NCBI RefSeq assembly: GCF_000189535.1
Contig: NC_015145.1
Span: forward strand, 3,658,001-3,722,000
Direction: 5' to 3'
Length of the DNA stretch: 64,000 nt
DNA from: Pseudarthrobacter phenanthrenivorans Sphe3
GTDB lineage: Bacteria > Actinomycetota > Actinomycetes > Actinomycetales > Micrococcaceae
Shown: one piece after another, positions 17,793 through 28,100 of the stretch
Layout: every line of letters begins with the position of its first letter
How positions within the stretch are numbered: the stretch's first letter is position 1
Made by a program: the position numbers and the translations under genes
Notes under the pieces: model-generated
What the model saw: only the letters and a program-made list of their open reading frames with translations
What the model was told of the DNA's origin: nothing
The model's database searches: none

Positions 17793-18560
17793 ATGGAAGG
17801 CGTGAGTCATGGGGCCAGAGATGCCGCCGGCAACGGAAAGCCCCTCGCGCGGGAGGTTTACAACGCCCTTTTATCCAAGTTGATCTCACCGGACATCAAG
17901 CCGGGTTCAAAGATCACCATCGATACACTCGCACGGGAACTTGCTGTTTCTCCTACTCCCGTACGTGAGGCTCTGGGCCGGCTTGAAGTGAACGGCCTTG
18001 TCGTTAGGAGCCACAACGCCGGTTATCGCGTTGCGCCGAAAATGACTCGCAGTCAGTTTGAAAATCTCGTGGAGATACGCCTCGCATTGGAACCGGTCGT
18101 AAGCCGTAAAGCCGCGCAATGTATGGGAAGGAAGGAGATTGCAGAGCTGCAAGACCTAGCGGACCAGATGTCCAACAGCGAGATGAGCGACGGACAAACG
18201 TACGTCAAGTTCGCCCAGGATGATCACGACTTCCATGATGCAATCGCTGCGGGCAGCGGCAACGAGCTAATCCGCGATGCTCTTGAAAGGCTATACATCC
18301 ACGTTCGGCTTTTCAGGCTGTCCCATGCCGACAACACTCGCATAGAGGCGCTGAATGAACACCAGGCAATTCTTGACGCCATCCGGCGCGGCGACCCGGA
18401 AGAGGCTTCGTACGAAATGCGCAGGCACATCATTCGCTCCGCTGAACGCTACCGCCTTGCCTTTGACGACAGTTCCGAACAGCAGGATCCCTTAGAGCTT
18501 CTTTCTGAAAACAAGATCGTATCTGATGTTGGGGTGACCATCGCGGAAAGCACAACATAG
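17793..18560 (+). CDS. GntR-family transcriptional regulator (FCD domain)
   Basis: 255 residues. Winged helix at about 20-85, with the recognition region TLARELAVSPTPVREALGRLEVNGLV. The C-terminal FCD ligand domain carries EIRLALEP, DHDFHDAIA and the metal-site-like EHQAILDAIRRGD. Ribosome site AGGAG lies 4 nt before the ATG. Divergent from the 13-gene catabolic operon, so it most likely represses that operon and is released by a pathway acid. The last 25 residues are variable. Confidence 0.92.
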   Translation: MEGVSHGARDAAGNGKPLAREVYNALLSKLISPDIKPGSKITIDTLARELAVSPTPVREALGRLEVNGLVVRSHNAGYRVAPKMTRSQFENLVEIRLALEPVVSRKAAQCMGRKEIAELQDLADQMSNSEMSDGQTYVKFAQDDHDFHDAIAAGSGNELIRDALERLYIHVRLFRLSHADNTRIEALNEHQAILDAIRRGDPEEASYEMRRHIIRSAERYRLAFDDSSEQQDPLELLSENKIVSDVGVTIAESTT

Positions 18561-18911
18561 CGCGTGCGTCCTTCTCCCGAGCCAACAGCCAGACGAGCTG
18601 GGAACAGGAATGCTGACGAGCCGGCCGTGCCAATAGCCCGTAGTGAGCAGACATACTCACCCATATGTTGGAGGCAACGGGAAGGCCTCTGATCGCAAAG
18701 GCTGTTCGCGGTAGAACAGCTCGGCCCTTCGGGTCGGTCCCAACTGAGCCCTCGAGTGTCACAGCTGCTTCTGCCGGATGACCGGATGCTACGGCAGCGC
18801 AGGGAGCAGTCTCAGCAATCAGCGGCACCCTCGTCCGTAGCACCGCGCAGGCGACGGTGTTTGTGCTGGACGCCATGGCAACCCATGCGCGGCCCAAATC
18901 CCCGGTTCTAT
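18561..18911. other. Intergenic stretch with no recognised gene
   Basis: 351 bp between the convergent GntR and cupin genes. An open frame runs through it on the minus strand (to 18897) but it overlaps the GntR gene antisense and has no recognisable domain or ribosome site. Possibly remnant coding DNA. No clear terminator hairpin was seen. Confidence 0.4.
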
Positions 18912-19322
18912 CTAGGGGAAATCGGTTCTTGCCTCCCGTGCCATCTTGGCCGATCCGAAGTCCGAGTAATCGATGGGACGAGGTTCACCCCAGACGACTA
19001 GCACCTTCAGCGGCCCCTTTCCGGTATTGCGTAGATCATGTCGGGTCCCCACCTTGGCCATGACAGCATCACCGGCTGCAAGCGAATAAATCTCGTCGTC
19101 GACGGTCATTTGCCCTGTGCCCTCTGTGACAACGTATATTTCCTCCAGAGGGCGGCCGGGCTCGCCATGTGAATGCATGCCCTCAAAGCCACCGGGTGGT
19201 AGCTCCCAAATTTGGACCGCTACCGGAAGTTCTGACTGACCGAAGAAAAGCCACTGCATCTGCAGCGGTGAGCCCTCATGAAGGTTGTAGCGAAAGGCGC
19301 GTGTTCCTGCTCGTTCAAGCAT
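18912..19322 (-). CDS. Cupin-domain protein
   Basis: 136-residue single-domain cupin. Metal-binding motif 1 is seen as GMHSHGEPGRPLEEIYVVTEG (His-x-His and Glu) and motif 2 as GDAVMAKVGTRHDLRNTG. Such proteins are small dioxygenases, isomerases or sugar-binding sensors. A clear AAGGAG lies 5 nt before the ATG. It stands alone between the GntR regulator and an IS110 element; it may belong functionally to the catabolic cluster. No specific substrate can be assigned. Confidence 0.85.
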   Translation of the reverse strand: MLERAGTRAFRYNLHEGSPLQMQWLFFGQSELPVAVQIWELPPGGFEGMHSHGEPGRPLEEIYVVTEGTGQMTVDDEIYSLAAGDAVMAKVGTRHDLRNTGKGPLKVLVVWGEPRPIDYSDFGSAKMAREARTDFP

Positions 19323-19504
19323 GCAAGTCTCCTTGATCCATCTTTCAGCACCCCACCGCGACCGCGGTTGTCCATGTCCATTCTTATTTGGCAGCGTACT
19401 TTATTCCGCGGCGACCCCCACGTTACCTTTTTCGTAGCCCGTTCCTGTTGCAGGATGAGGGTGTGCTGGCCTGCCGGCCCCGGCATGATTGCCGCCCCCA
19501 GTCG

Positions 19505-19660
19505 TCAATGATCCGGGGGGTGTTGTCACCGGGGTCCGGTAGGTGCCGGAGAGACCGCTAATAGAGGCAGGACAGTTTGGGATCGTCGTGCGTAACGTGG
19601 ATGCCGGGCTCTGACACCGAGGACAGTCCAGCACAGGTATCAGCTGCTGCGACTGGGAGG
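19505..19660 (+). ncRNA. Candidate bridge-RNA region of the IS110 element
   Basis: IS110 elements encode a structured bridge RNA in the non-coding end next to the transposase. Here the stretch upstream of the gene holds close-packed hairpins: GGTG-TTGT-CACC (19519-19530) and TCCGG/CCGGA (19535-19550). No covariance test was possible, so this is location plus structure only. Confidence 0.35.
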
Positions 19661-19665
19661 TACAG

Positions 19666-20865
19666 GTGATCGGAAACCACGAAAGCATTGATGTCTTCAT
19701 CGGCTTGGACGTCGGCAAGGGCGAGCACCACGCCGTTGCCGTGGACCGGGCCGGGAAGAAGCTCTTCGACAAGGCTTTACCCAACGACGAGCTCAGGCTG
19801 CGCGAAATACTGGCGTCGCTGGACAAACACGGCAGGATCCTGCTCGTGGTTGACCAGCCCGCGACGATCGGTGCGTTGCCGGTCGCGGTCGCCCAGGCCG
19901 CCGGTGTCACCGTCGGATACCTTCCCGGGCTGGCGATGCGCCGGATGGCGGACCTGCACCCCGGCGAAGCGAAAACCGACGCAAGGGACGCGTTCATCAT
20001 CGCCGCAGCGGCCCGGACCATGCCGCACACACTGCGATCCATCCAGATCGCCGACGAACAACTCGCCGAACTGACCATGCTCTGCGGCTTCGACGACGAC
20101 CTGGCCAAACAGGCCACCGCGACATCGAACCGGATCCGAGGCCTCCTGACCCAGATCCATCCGGCACTGGAGCGTGTCCTCGGCCCGCGCCTGGACCACC
20201 CTGCCGTGTTGGATCTGCTGCGGACCTGGCCGACCCCCGAAGCCCTCCGCCATGCCGGCCGGCGCAGGATCGGAAACCGGCTCAAGAAGCTCGCACCCAG
20301 GATGGGTGAACGTCTTGCCGGCGAGATCATCGAGGCCCTGGACCAGCAAACGGTGACAGTGGTCGGAACGAACGCTGCGACCATCGTGCTGCCCCAACTG
20401 GCGCGGATGCTCGCCGATATCCGCGAATCGCGGGACACCGTTTTCGCCCAGGTTGAAGCCCTCGTGGAGGCCCACCCTCTTCACCCGGTCCTGACGTCGC
20501 TCCCGGCGGTCGGCGTCAGGACCGCAGCACGGATCCTCACCGAGATCGTCGGGAAGGACTTCGCCTCCGCAGGGCACCTGGCTTCCTACGCAGGCCTGGC
20601 CCCGGTGACCTGGCGATCAGGGTCTTCCATCCGCGGTGACCACCCATCCCGGAAGGGAAACAAGATTCTCAAAAGAGCCCTGTTCCTCTCCGCCTTCGCG
20701 GCCTTGAAGGATCCGCTGTCGAGGGCCTACTACGACCGGAAACGAGCAGAAGGCAAACGCCACAATCAGGCTCTCATCGCCCTCGCCCGCCGCCGCTGCG
20801 ACACCCTCTACGCCATGCTCAGGGACAGCACCTTCTACGAACCCCGGCTACCCTCAGCCGCTTGA
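19666..20865 (+). CDS. IS110-family transposase
   Basis: 399 residues. N-terminal RuvC-like DEDD domain: FIGLDVGKGEHHAVAV with the first Asp at residue 15, and EAKTDARDAFIIA. C-terminal Transposase_20 domain: SLPAVGVRTAARILTEIVG, then YAGLAPVTWRSGSS with the serine expected to act in strand exchange, followed by ILKRALFLSAF. The reading frame is complete. The coding sequence is high GC like the chromosome. Together with a bridge RNA it would catalyse RNA-guided recombination. Confidence 0.93.
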   Translation: MIGNHESIDVFIGLDVGKGEHHAVAVDRAGKKLFDKALPNDELRLREILASLDKHGRILLVVDQPATIGALPVAVAQAAGVTVGYLPGLAMRRMADLHPGEAKTDARDAFIIAAAARTMPHTLRSIQIADEQLAELTMLCGFDDDLAKQATATSNRIRGLLTQIHPALERVLGPRLDHPAVLDLLRTWPTPEALRHAGRRRIGNRLKKLAPRMGERLAGEIIEALDQQTVTVVGTNAATIVLPQLARMLADIRESRDTVFAQVEALVEAHPLHPVLTSLPAVGVRTAARILTEIVGKDFASAGHLASYAGLAPVTWRSGSSIRGDHPSRKGNKILKRALFLSAFAALKDPLSRAYYDRKRAEGKRHNQALIALARRRCDTLYAMLRDSTFYEPRLPSAA

Positions 20866-21211
20866 CGAAAACCATAGAGGCACCCCCCCGCGGGTCCTGG
20901 AGGACATCATATGGTGGTCGCGCGACTAAAAGCGCAGCACTGTCCGAAAAGAGGTCGATTGGCCTGCCTAATAAGAAAGTACACGGCACTCTGTCGTCAG
21001 ACTGCCCCTCAAAATCTGTGCTGGCGTTGTGGCTTCCAAAGCGCCCTTCGGGCACTGCCCGGTCACTGCCCGGTCACTGCCTGCAAGTCACCCGAAGACC
21101 CCTACTCATCAAGGTCCAGAACTCGAGCCTGCTTGTAGGTAGGCAGAGCCCAGCTGCCCTTCCGCGCCCCGGGAGGCGCGCTCCACCCCGCGCACGGCCG
21201 CGACACCCAAA
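20866..21211. other. Intergenic stretch between IS110 and metH
   Basis: 346 bp without a supported gene. It holds the right end of the IS110 element, a short tandem repeat (CACTGCCCGGT at 21053-21063 and 21064-21074, then a partial CACTGCC to 21081), and the hairpin listed at 21163-21180. Confidence 0.5.
21163..21180 (-). terminator. Hairpin after metH
   Basis: Perfect 6-bp stem CGCGCC/GGCGCG with a 6-nt loop, 32 bp past the metH stop on the minus strand. Short, with no T-run; a plausible but weak terminator. Confidence 0.35.
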
Positions 21212-24200
21212 TCACACCTTGAAGTACTGCGCCTCCGGGTGGTGGAACACGAACGCGTCGGTGGACTGTTCGGGGTGCAGCATCAGCTCGTCGCTCAGAA
21301 CCACGCCCATCCGCTCGGGCTTCAGCAGCTCCGTCACCTTGCGGCGGTCCTCCATGTCCGGGCACGCGGGGTAGCCGAGCGAGAACCGGGCACCGCGGTA
21401 GTCAAGCTTGAAATACCCTGCCGTGTCCTTGGGCTCCTCGGCGGCGAAGCCCAGCTCCTTGCGGATCCGGGCATGCCAGAACTCGGCCAGCGCCTCGGTG
21501 AGCTGCATGACCAGGCCGTTGAGCTCGTAGTAGTCGCGGTACTGGTTGGCGGCGAACATCTTGGAGGTGAACTCCTCGATCTTCGAGCCAGCGGTGACCA
21601 GCTGCACCGGCAGCACGTCGATCTGCCCGGACTCGCGCGACTTCACGAAGTCGGCCAGGCACAGGTGCCGGTCGCGGCGCTGCCGCGGGAAGTCGAAGCG
21701 CAGCCGGTCGGTGCCGATCGGACCGCCTGAACCACCGTCCGGGGCGAGGAGCCCCGGCGTGCCGAGGACGCCGTCGTGATCCTCCCCGTGGTGCAGCACC
21801 ACCACCTGCTCCCCCTCGGAAACCACCGGGAAGTAGCCGTAGGCGACAGACGCGTCCAGCATGCCCTCGCCGAGGATGCGGTCCAGCCAGTAGCGCAGGC
21901 GCGGCCGGCCCTCGCGTTCCACCAGTTCCTCGTAGGAGGCGCCGTCCTCGCCGCGGCCGGGCTTGAGCCCCCACTGCCCCATGAAGGTGGCACGCTCGTC
22001 AAGGAAGGCGGCGTACTCGTGGAGCGAGACGCCGCGGACGATGCGCGTGCCCCAGAACGGCGGCGCGGGCACCGGGTTGTCAGTGGCGACGTCGGACCGG
22101 CCGGGCATTGCCTCCGGCTCGGTCACCGTGAACTTGGCGCCGCCCTTGTGGATGCGCTTCTTCAAAGGCGGCAGGCCGACGTCGTCCGGCGACTCGCCGC
22201 GGGCCACGCGGACCAGCGGCTCCATGAGGGCGAGGCCCTCAAAGGCGTCCTTGGCGTAGCGGACCACGCCGTCGAACTGTTCGGCCAGGTCCTGCTCCAC
22301 GTAGGCGCGAGTCAGGGCAGCGCCGCCGAGGATCACCGGCCACTTCTTCGCCAGCCCGCGCGACTGCAGCTCGGCGAGGTTCTCCTTCATCACCACGGTG
22401 GATTTCACCAGCAGCCCGGACATGCCGATCACGTCCGCGTTGTGTTCCTCGGCCGCGGCCATGATCTCGGCTATGCCCTGCTTGATGCCGATGTTGACCA
22501 CTTTGTAGCCGTTGTTGGTGAGGATGATGTCCACCAGGTTCTTGCCGATGTCGTGGACGTCGCCGCGCACGGTGGCGATCACCATGGTGCCCTTGCCGGA
22601 CGAATCCGACTTCTCCATGTGCGGCTCGAGCAGGGCGACGGCGTTCTTCATCACCTCGGCGGACTGCAGCACGAACGGCAGCTGCATCTCGCCGGCGCCG
22701 AAGCGCTCGCCCACCACCTTCATGCCTTCGAGCAGGTGGTCGTTGATGATGCCGAGCGGGGTCATGCCCTCGCTGCGGGCCAGGTCCAGGTCCTCTTCGA
22801 GGCCCTTGCCTTCGCCGTCGATGATGCGGCGTTCCAGGCGCGCGCCGGTGGGCAGCGCGGCGAGTTCGGCGGCGCGCTGGTCCTTGAGCGCTGCGGTGTC
22901 GACGCCGGCGAACATGTCCAGCATGATGGCGAGCGGATCGTAGGTGGTGTTGCCCTCGGCGTCGTATTCGCGGCGGTCCCAGACGAGGTCGAGGGCCACC
23001 TTACGCTGCTCCTCCGGCAGGGAGGCGAGCGGCACGATCTTGGCGGCGTCGATGATGCCGCTGGTCAGGCCCGCCTGCACGGCCTCGTGCAGGAACACGG
23101 AGTTCAGGACGATGCGCGCGGCCGGGTTCAGGCCGAAGGACACGTTGGAGACGCCGAGCGTGGTGTTGATACCGGGGTACTTGGCGGTGATCTGGCGGAT
23201 GGCCTCGATGGTTTCGATGCCATCGCGGCGGGTCTCTTCCTGGCCGGTGGCGACGGGGAAGGTCAGGGCGTCCACGATGATGTCCTCAACACGCATGCCC
23301 CATTCGCCCACCAGGGCGTCGACGAGGCGGGAGGCGATGGCCACCTTGCCCTCGGTGGTGCGGGCCTGGCCCTGTTCGTCGATGGTCAAAGCGATCACGG
23401 CGGTGCCGTGTTCCTTGACGAGCGGCATGATGCGCGCGAAGCGGCTGTCCGGGCCGTCGCCGTCTTCGTAGTTGACGGAGTTGACCACCGGGCGGCCGCC
23501 GATGAGTTCCAGGCCGGCCTTCAGGACGGGCGGTTCGGTGGAGTCGATGACGAGCGGGAGGGTGGAGGCCGACGCGAAACGCGAGACGACCTCCTTGATG
23601 TCAGCGACGCCGTCGCGCCCTACATAGTCGATGCAGACGTCCAGGAGGTGCGCGCCCACGCGGATCTGCTCGCGGGCGATGTCCACGCAGTCGTCCCAGC
23701 GCTCTTCGAGCATGGCCTGGCGGAACGCCTTGGAGCCGTTGGCGTTGGTGCGCTCACCGATGGCGAGGTAGGAGGCGTCCTGGTCGAAGTTCACGTGCTG
23801 GTAGAGGGAGGCGACGCCGGCCTCGCGTTCGGTGGGGACGCGGGCTGGGCCGCTGCTGACGGCGTCCGTCTTGCGGGTGCGGAAGGGGGCAAGGCGTTCG
23901 ACGACGGCGGCCATGTGTTCCGGCGTCGTTCCGCAGCAGCCGCCCACCAGGCCCAGGCCGAATTCGCGGACGAACTGCTCGTGTGCGGTGGCGAGTTCGG
24001 TGGGGGTGAGCGGGTAGTGCGCGCCGTTGGCGCCCAGGATGGGCAGGCCCGCGTTGGGCATGCAGGCGATGGCCACGGAGGACTGCTTGGAGAGGTGGCG
24101 GAGGTGCTCGCTCATCTCGTCCGGGCCGGTGGCGCAGTTCAGGCCGATGGCGTCGACGCCGAGCGGTTCCAGGGCGGTGAGTGCGGCGCCGATTTCGGAG

Positions 24201-24853
24201 CCCATGAGCATGGTTCCGGTGGTCTCGACCGTCACCTCCACGAAGATGGGGAGGCGGATGCCGCGGGACACGATGGCCTGCTTGCAGCCGTTGACCGCGG
24301 CTTTGGTCTGCAGGAGGTCCTGGCTGGTTTCGATGAGAAAGGCGTCCGCTCCCCCGTCGATGAGGCCCTCTGCCTGAAGGGCGAAGGTCTGCTTGAGGTA
24401 GTCATAGCTGGTGTGGCCGAGGCTGGGGAGCTTGGTGCCAGGGCCCATGGAACCGAGAACCCAACGCATGCGTCCGTCTGTTTCTTCGGCTGCCTCGGCG
24501 CGTTCGCGGGCGATTTTGGCGCCCTTGAGGGCGAGCTCTGCGATGCGGTCGTCGATGCCGTAGTCGGAGAGGTTGGACCAGTTGGCGCCGAAGGTGTTGG
24601 TTTCGACGGCGTCGATGCCCGTGGCGAAGTACGCGTCGTGGATGTCCGCGATGACGTCCGGGCGGGTGTCGTTGAGGATCTCGTTGCAGCCCTCGAGGTT
24701 CTGGAAGTCCGTTTCGAGCGACAGGTCCCGGCCCTGCAGCATGGTGCCCATGGCGCCGTCGGCAATGACGACCCGGTGGTTCACTGCGTCCAGAAGCTCC
24801 TGCGCACGGGCAGGACGGGGCACGGACTCAATATCAAGCGCAAAACGAGGCAT
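21212..24853 (-). CDS. metH: Cobalamin-dependent methionine synthase
   Basis: Transfers a methyl group from methyltetrahydrofolate to homocysteine through B12; cytosolic. 1213 residues, the length of complete MetH. Domains in order: homocysteine-binding domain starting at VVIADGAMGTMLQ, with zinc cysteines in GGCCGTTPEHM (about 302) and an earlier Cys in GLNCATGP; pterin-binding domain (about 350-640, including AIGERTNANGSKAF and VNSVNYEDGDG); B12 cap and binding domain with the DVHDIGKN cobalt-ligand motif near 765 and GMSGLLVKST; AdoMet reactivation domain at the C-terminus, containing RGARFSLGYPACPD. No cobalamin riboswitch core was recognised upstream. A decayed relic of a metH copy lies at about 4.5 kb. 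Confidence 0.97.
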   Translation of the reverse strand: MPRFALDIESVPRPARAQELLDAVNHRVVIADGAMGTMLQGRDLSLETDFQNLEGCNEILNDTRPDVIADIHDAYFATGIDAVETNTFGANWSNLSDYGIDDRIAELALKGAKIARERAEAAEETDGRMRWVLGSMGPGTKLPSLGHTSYDYLKQTFALQAEGLIDGGADAFLIETSQDLLQTKAAVNGCKQAIVSRGIRLPIFVEVTVETTGTMLMGSEIGAALTALEPLGVDAIGLNCATGPDEMSEHLRHLSKQSSVAIACMPNAGLPILGANGAHYPLTPTELATAHEQFVREFGLGLVGGCCGTTPEHMAAVVERLAPFRTRKTDAVSSGPARVPTEREAGVASLYQHVNFDQDASYLAIGERTNANGSKAFRQAMLEERWDDCVDIAREQIRVGAHLLDVCIDYVGRDGVADIKEVVSRFASASTLPLVIDSTEPPVLKAGLELIGGRPVVNSVNYEDGDGPDSRFARIMPLVKEHGTAVIALTIDEQGQARTTEGKVAIASRLVDALVGEWGMRVEDIIVDALTFPVATGQEETRRDGIETIEAIRQITAKYPGINTTLGVSNVSFGLNPAARIVLNSVFLHEAVQAGLTSGIIDAAKIVPLASLPEEQRKVALDLVWDRREYDAEGNTTYDPLAIMLDMFAGVDTAALKDQRAAELAALPTGARLERRIIDGEGKGLEEDLDLARSEGMTPLGIINDHLLEGMKVVGERFGAGEMQLPFVLQSAEVMKNAVALLEPHMEKSDSSGKGTMVIATVRGDVHDIGKNLVDIILTNNGYKVVNIGIKQGIAEIMAAAEEHNADVIGMSGLLVKSTVVMKENLAELQSRGLAKKWPVILGGAALTRAYVEQDLAEQFDGVVRYAKDAFEGLALMEPLVRVARGESPDDVGLPPLKKRIHKGGAKFTVTEPEAMPGRSDVATDNPVPAPPFWGTRIVRGVSLHEYAAFLDERATFMGQWGLKPGRGEDGASYEELVEREGRPRLRYWLDRILGEGMLDASVAYGYFPVVSEGEQVVVLHHGEDHDGVLGTPGLLAPDGGSGGPIGTDRLRFDFPRQRRDRHLCLADFVKSRESGQIDVLPVQLVTAGSKIEEFTSKMFAANQYRDYYELNGLVMQLTEALAEFWHARIRKELGFAAEEPKDTAGYFKLDYRGARFSLGYPACPDMEDRRKVTELLKPERMGVVLSDELMLHPEQSTDAFVFHHPEAQYFKV

Positions 24854-25133
24854 CTAAACAGGTTACGTGTGGCGGCTGCAACGTTGCGCTGTGTGTCCGT
24901 GTACTACGGCGGCGAGGGGCTGCGTACGCGCCGCTTATCGGCAGGAGGTGACGAAGGACAAGGGCAATTGCCGCTGACTACGGTCGTGACTAGGGAAGGA
25001 TTGTTCGGTCGTACCGCCGCTGTAGCGGCTCATGATGTCACGAGGATCCTACTTCAGGGGCATGAAGAATGTCTTTCGAGCCCACAACACCTACGTGCGT
25101 GACAGGCAATGACCAGAAACTTATGCTGTCCCA
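24854..25133. promoter_or_regulatory. Divergent intergenic region, metH and island gene
   Basis: 280 bp between metH (minus) and the 1264-residue gene (plus). It contains a 10-bp palindrome GGCAATTGCC (24963-24972) and a small hairpin GCCGC-TGTA-GCGGC (25016-25029). Promoters for both genes must lie here; none is strong enough to mark. It also marks the left edge of the lower-GC island. Confidence 0.35.
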
Positions 25134-28100
25134 GTGCGAACATTTATGTCCATTACTCGCGATGATTTGCGGCATGCCGCAGGATCAGCTGGCTTTGATA
25201 CTACTTTTCCCCTTCTCGTTCGCAGGCTCATTGCCGAAACTGCCGCAGATTTGAGGGAATTGGACATGCCGGGCGGTTCCGGCACAGCTGCTGGAGGCTT
25301 TGATGGTGTCGTAACGACTGGCCAAGTTAGCTCCTTCGTTCCGCTGGGAACATCCGTTTGGGAGTTATCGGTCGGAGGGGGCCAAACTAAAGCTAACGAC
25401 GACTATGAAAAGCGCATAGTGGGTCCCGACGGAGTCAGCGCGAAGGACATCACCTACGTCCAGGCGATACTGGTCCCCTGGACGAAAGCCCGTACTTGGC
25501 AGAACCAGAGATCGGGGGAAGGACGCTGGAAGAAGGTCATAGCTTATAACCTTGACAGCATCCATGCATGGTTAGAGTTCGCTCCGGCCACCGAAGCTTG
25601 GCTTGCCGAACAATTGGGGAAGTCCATGCCAGGGGTCCGCCCTGTCGAAGCATGGTGGGAGGACACTTGGCTACCTTCGACAAGCGTCCCCTTGGACTCG
25701 AATGTGGTTTTGGCTGGGAGGAAGTCTGCAGCAAGTAATTTCTTGACGAGGATGTCCGCTGGCGAAGGAATGACGACCTTGGGCGGCGAGCTCAGGACGG
25801 AAGAGGCCCAAGCATTCGTGGCTGCCTGTCTTGATTTCGATGCTTCCCCGGAGGCCGTTACCTTACGTGCCCGTACTCTCTTCGTCTCAAACGCGGAAAG
25901 CCTGGCGAGGCTGGCAAGACAACCCCAACCACTTATTTTGCTTTTGTCTCATGCGTCCCTAGCAGCAGAGCTACCGCAGAAGCATCCGCATCAGCTTGTA
26001 GCAGTAGCACTACCGGGTGTCCAAGGCGATGTAGAAGTTCCTCCGCTAGACGGGGAGGAAGTTGAAGCCCAACTAACGACAGCCACATTGCCTCGCGATA
26101 GAGCTCAATCGTTCGGCACGCTTGCGCGCCGCAGCCTTCTGGCGTTGCGAAGAGCGATTGCCCTCAATCCTGTAACCCTAACGCCGACTTGGGCTATGGC
26201 TCCTGACATCATTCGACGGCGGTTGTTACTAATTGGTGCTTGGGACGGCAACTCCTCGGAAGATCGCCGCATTGTGGAGCAGTGCCTAGCTCGGCCTTAC
26301 AGCGATATCCAAGAATCAGCACTTCTTCTGGCGGCGGCACCCGAGATGCCGTTTATTGCCCGCGTCGAAGAAAGCTGGCACGTGCTTTCGCCAGAAGACG
26401 CTTGGACGATGGTTGGCGCCGCCCTGACCCGGGACGACATCGATGCGTTCAGAGTTGCTGTTCTGGAAGTGTTTGGTGAGCTGGACCCTTCGCTTGATCT
26501 CGATAGTAAAGAGCGATGGAAAGCAGGGCTACTTAATGTGAGGAGGAAATTCTCTGGCACCTTACGTACTGCCCTTGCTCAATCCCTGGCCCTCATTTCT
26601 GCCACCGGGGCTGTCATGTCGGCACCTGGGAACTTGAAGGGAACGCAATGGGTCCAAGTGGTCGTATCGAGCCTTTTCCGGCAATGCAACGAGGATGGCT
26701 CTTACAGATTATGGGGTTCTCTGAGGGACGTCCTTCCCCTGTTAGCGGAGGCTGCACCGGATGCGTTCTTGCAGGCAATGAGTCAAGGACTTGTTGGGGA
26801 TGAACCTCTCCACGCCAAAATGTTCCAAGACAATGGCAGAGACGAATTTGGAAACATACAAGATTCGCCTCACACTTCTTTCCTCTGGGCACTTGAAGCT
26901 TTGGCGTGGTCGAACGAGTACTTTGACCATGCGACAGAAATCCTAAGCCGCCTAGCTTCGCTTGACCCGGGCGGCGAATGGGCTAACCGACCAAGCGAGA
27001 GCCTTGTCGGGATCTTCAACTTTATCTACCCGAACACCTCGGCAAGCTTGGAGGACCGGATGCGGTGCCTTGAACGAATAAAGCAAGAACAACCTGTTGT
27101 GGCAAATGAGCTCATGCTCGCCCTAGTTGACCGCGGTTCCTCGTTGCATCTCGTTCATTCCGGTCCTCGGTATAGGGACTGGAAAAAGGCACCCGGGATA
27201 ACGAATCAGGAGCGAGCTTCTGCCCTGGATACCGTTGCAGGCCTACTCCTTGACAATCTGAACGACGACCCAGAGCGCTATATATCCTTTATCGACAAGC
27301 TTGATATCGTCTCAAACTCACACAGGGAACGCTTCGGTCAAAGCCTTGCGGTGTTGGGGCAGAAAATAACCGACAAAGCGAGTCTTGCCAAGGTGTTCGA
27401 AGCAATTCGTTCCAAAATTGCCGACCATCGAGAGTATGGCAGTGCAGAATGGACGCTACCTGAGGAGCAGTTGCAATCGCTTTTACAGGCAGCCGAGACA
27501 ATCCGACCAGTTGAGCCGGTTACGGCCAATGCTTGGTTGTTCGAATCGGACTGGGTGGTTTTGGGTGACAGGTCCACCCATGATGACCCTAAGGCTCATC
27601 AGGCCACTTTGGCCCGTATGCGAAACGAAGCGATCGCCCTTATCTTAGACGAAGGAGGTCTCGACGCAGTAGCTACGTTGGCCGCTAAGACTGCCTTCCC
27701 ACGCAGCGTGGGCACAGCATTGGCTAGTCACACCACTGCTTTGGACAACGAGATGATTGACTGGCTCGGCCTAGGCGCCACACCAAAAGTCGATGTGGCG
27801 TTGGCCTACCTAGCACAACGCTTGAGAGCCCAAGAAGGATTGTTGGACGCCCTCCTGACTGCAACCGGTGACCTTCACGTCCAGTCAAAAGTCTTAAATG
27901 AACTGGACGATCCGACGCTTGCGTGGGAAAGACTCGATCAATTAAGCGGCGAAGTTCGTGAAAACTACTGGAAGGAGTTCAGATACTGGGGACTCGGGCT
28001 TACTTTTGAGCACGTGTTAGCGGTCGCAGCGTCACTCATCGAAGTGGGTAGAAACGCTGCGGCGATTGATTTCCTGATGTTGTATTCCAAGGAAATTGAC

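Larger units (their letters stand above)
19440..20885 (+). mobile_element. IS110-family insertion sequence
   Basis: One transposase gene (19666-20865) with upstream non-coding sequence. IS110 elements have no long terminal repeats and usually no target duplication, so the ends are hard to fix. A 9-bp direct repeat ATAGAGGCA is found at 19561-19569 and again at 20874-20882, just after the stop codon; it may mark matching end or core sequences. The left boundary may be there or further upstream. The limits given are approximate. Confidence 0.6.

Noticed and set aside
18430..18897. 155-codon minus-strand frame
   Set aside because: Partly antisense to the GntR gene; no recognisable domain. Could be debris but not supported as a gene.
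21053..21081. Short tandem repeat as a CRISPR or attachment site
   Set aside because: Only two and a half 11-bp units with no spacers or integrase nearby.
21776..25102. 1108-codon open frame antisense to metH
   Set aside because: It lies entirely opposite a clear MetH and is rich in His/Asp/Val/Gly as expected from reading GC-biased codons backwards; no domain or ribosome site.
24854..25133. Cobalamin riboswitch upstream of metH
   Set aside because: Expected for a B12-linked gene, but the conserved B12-box pattern was not found on the minus strand.
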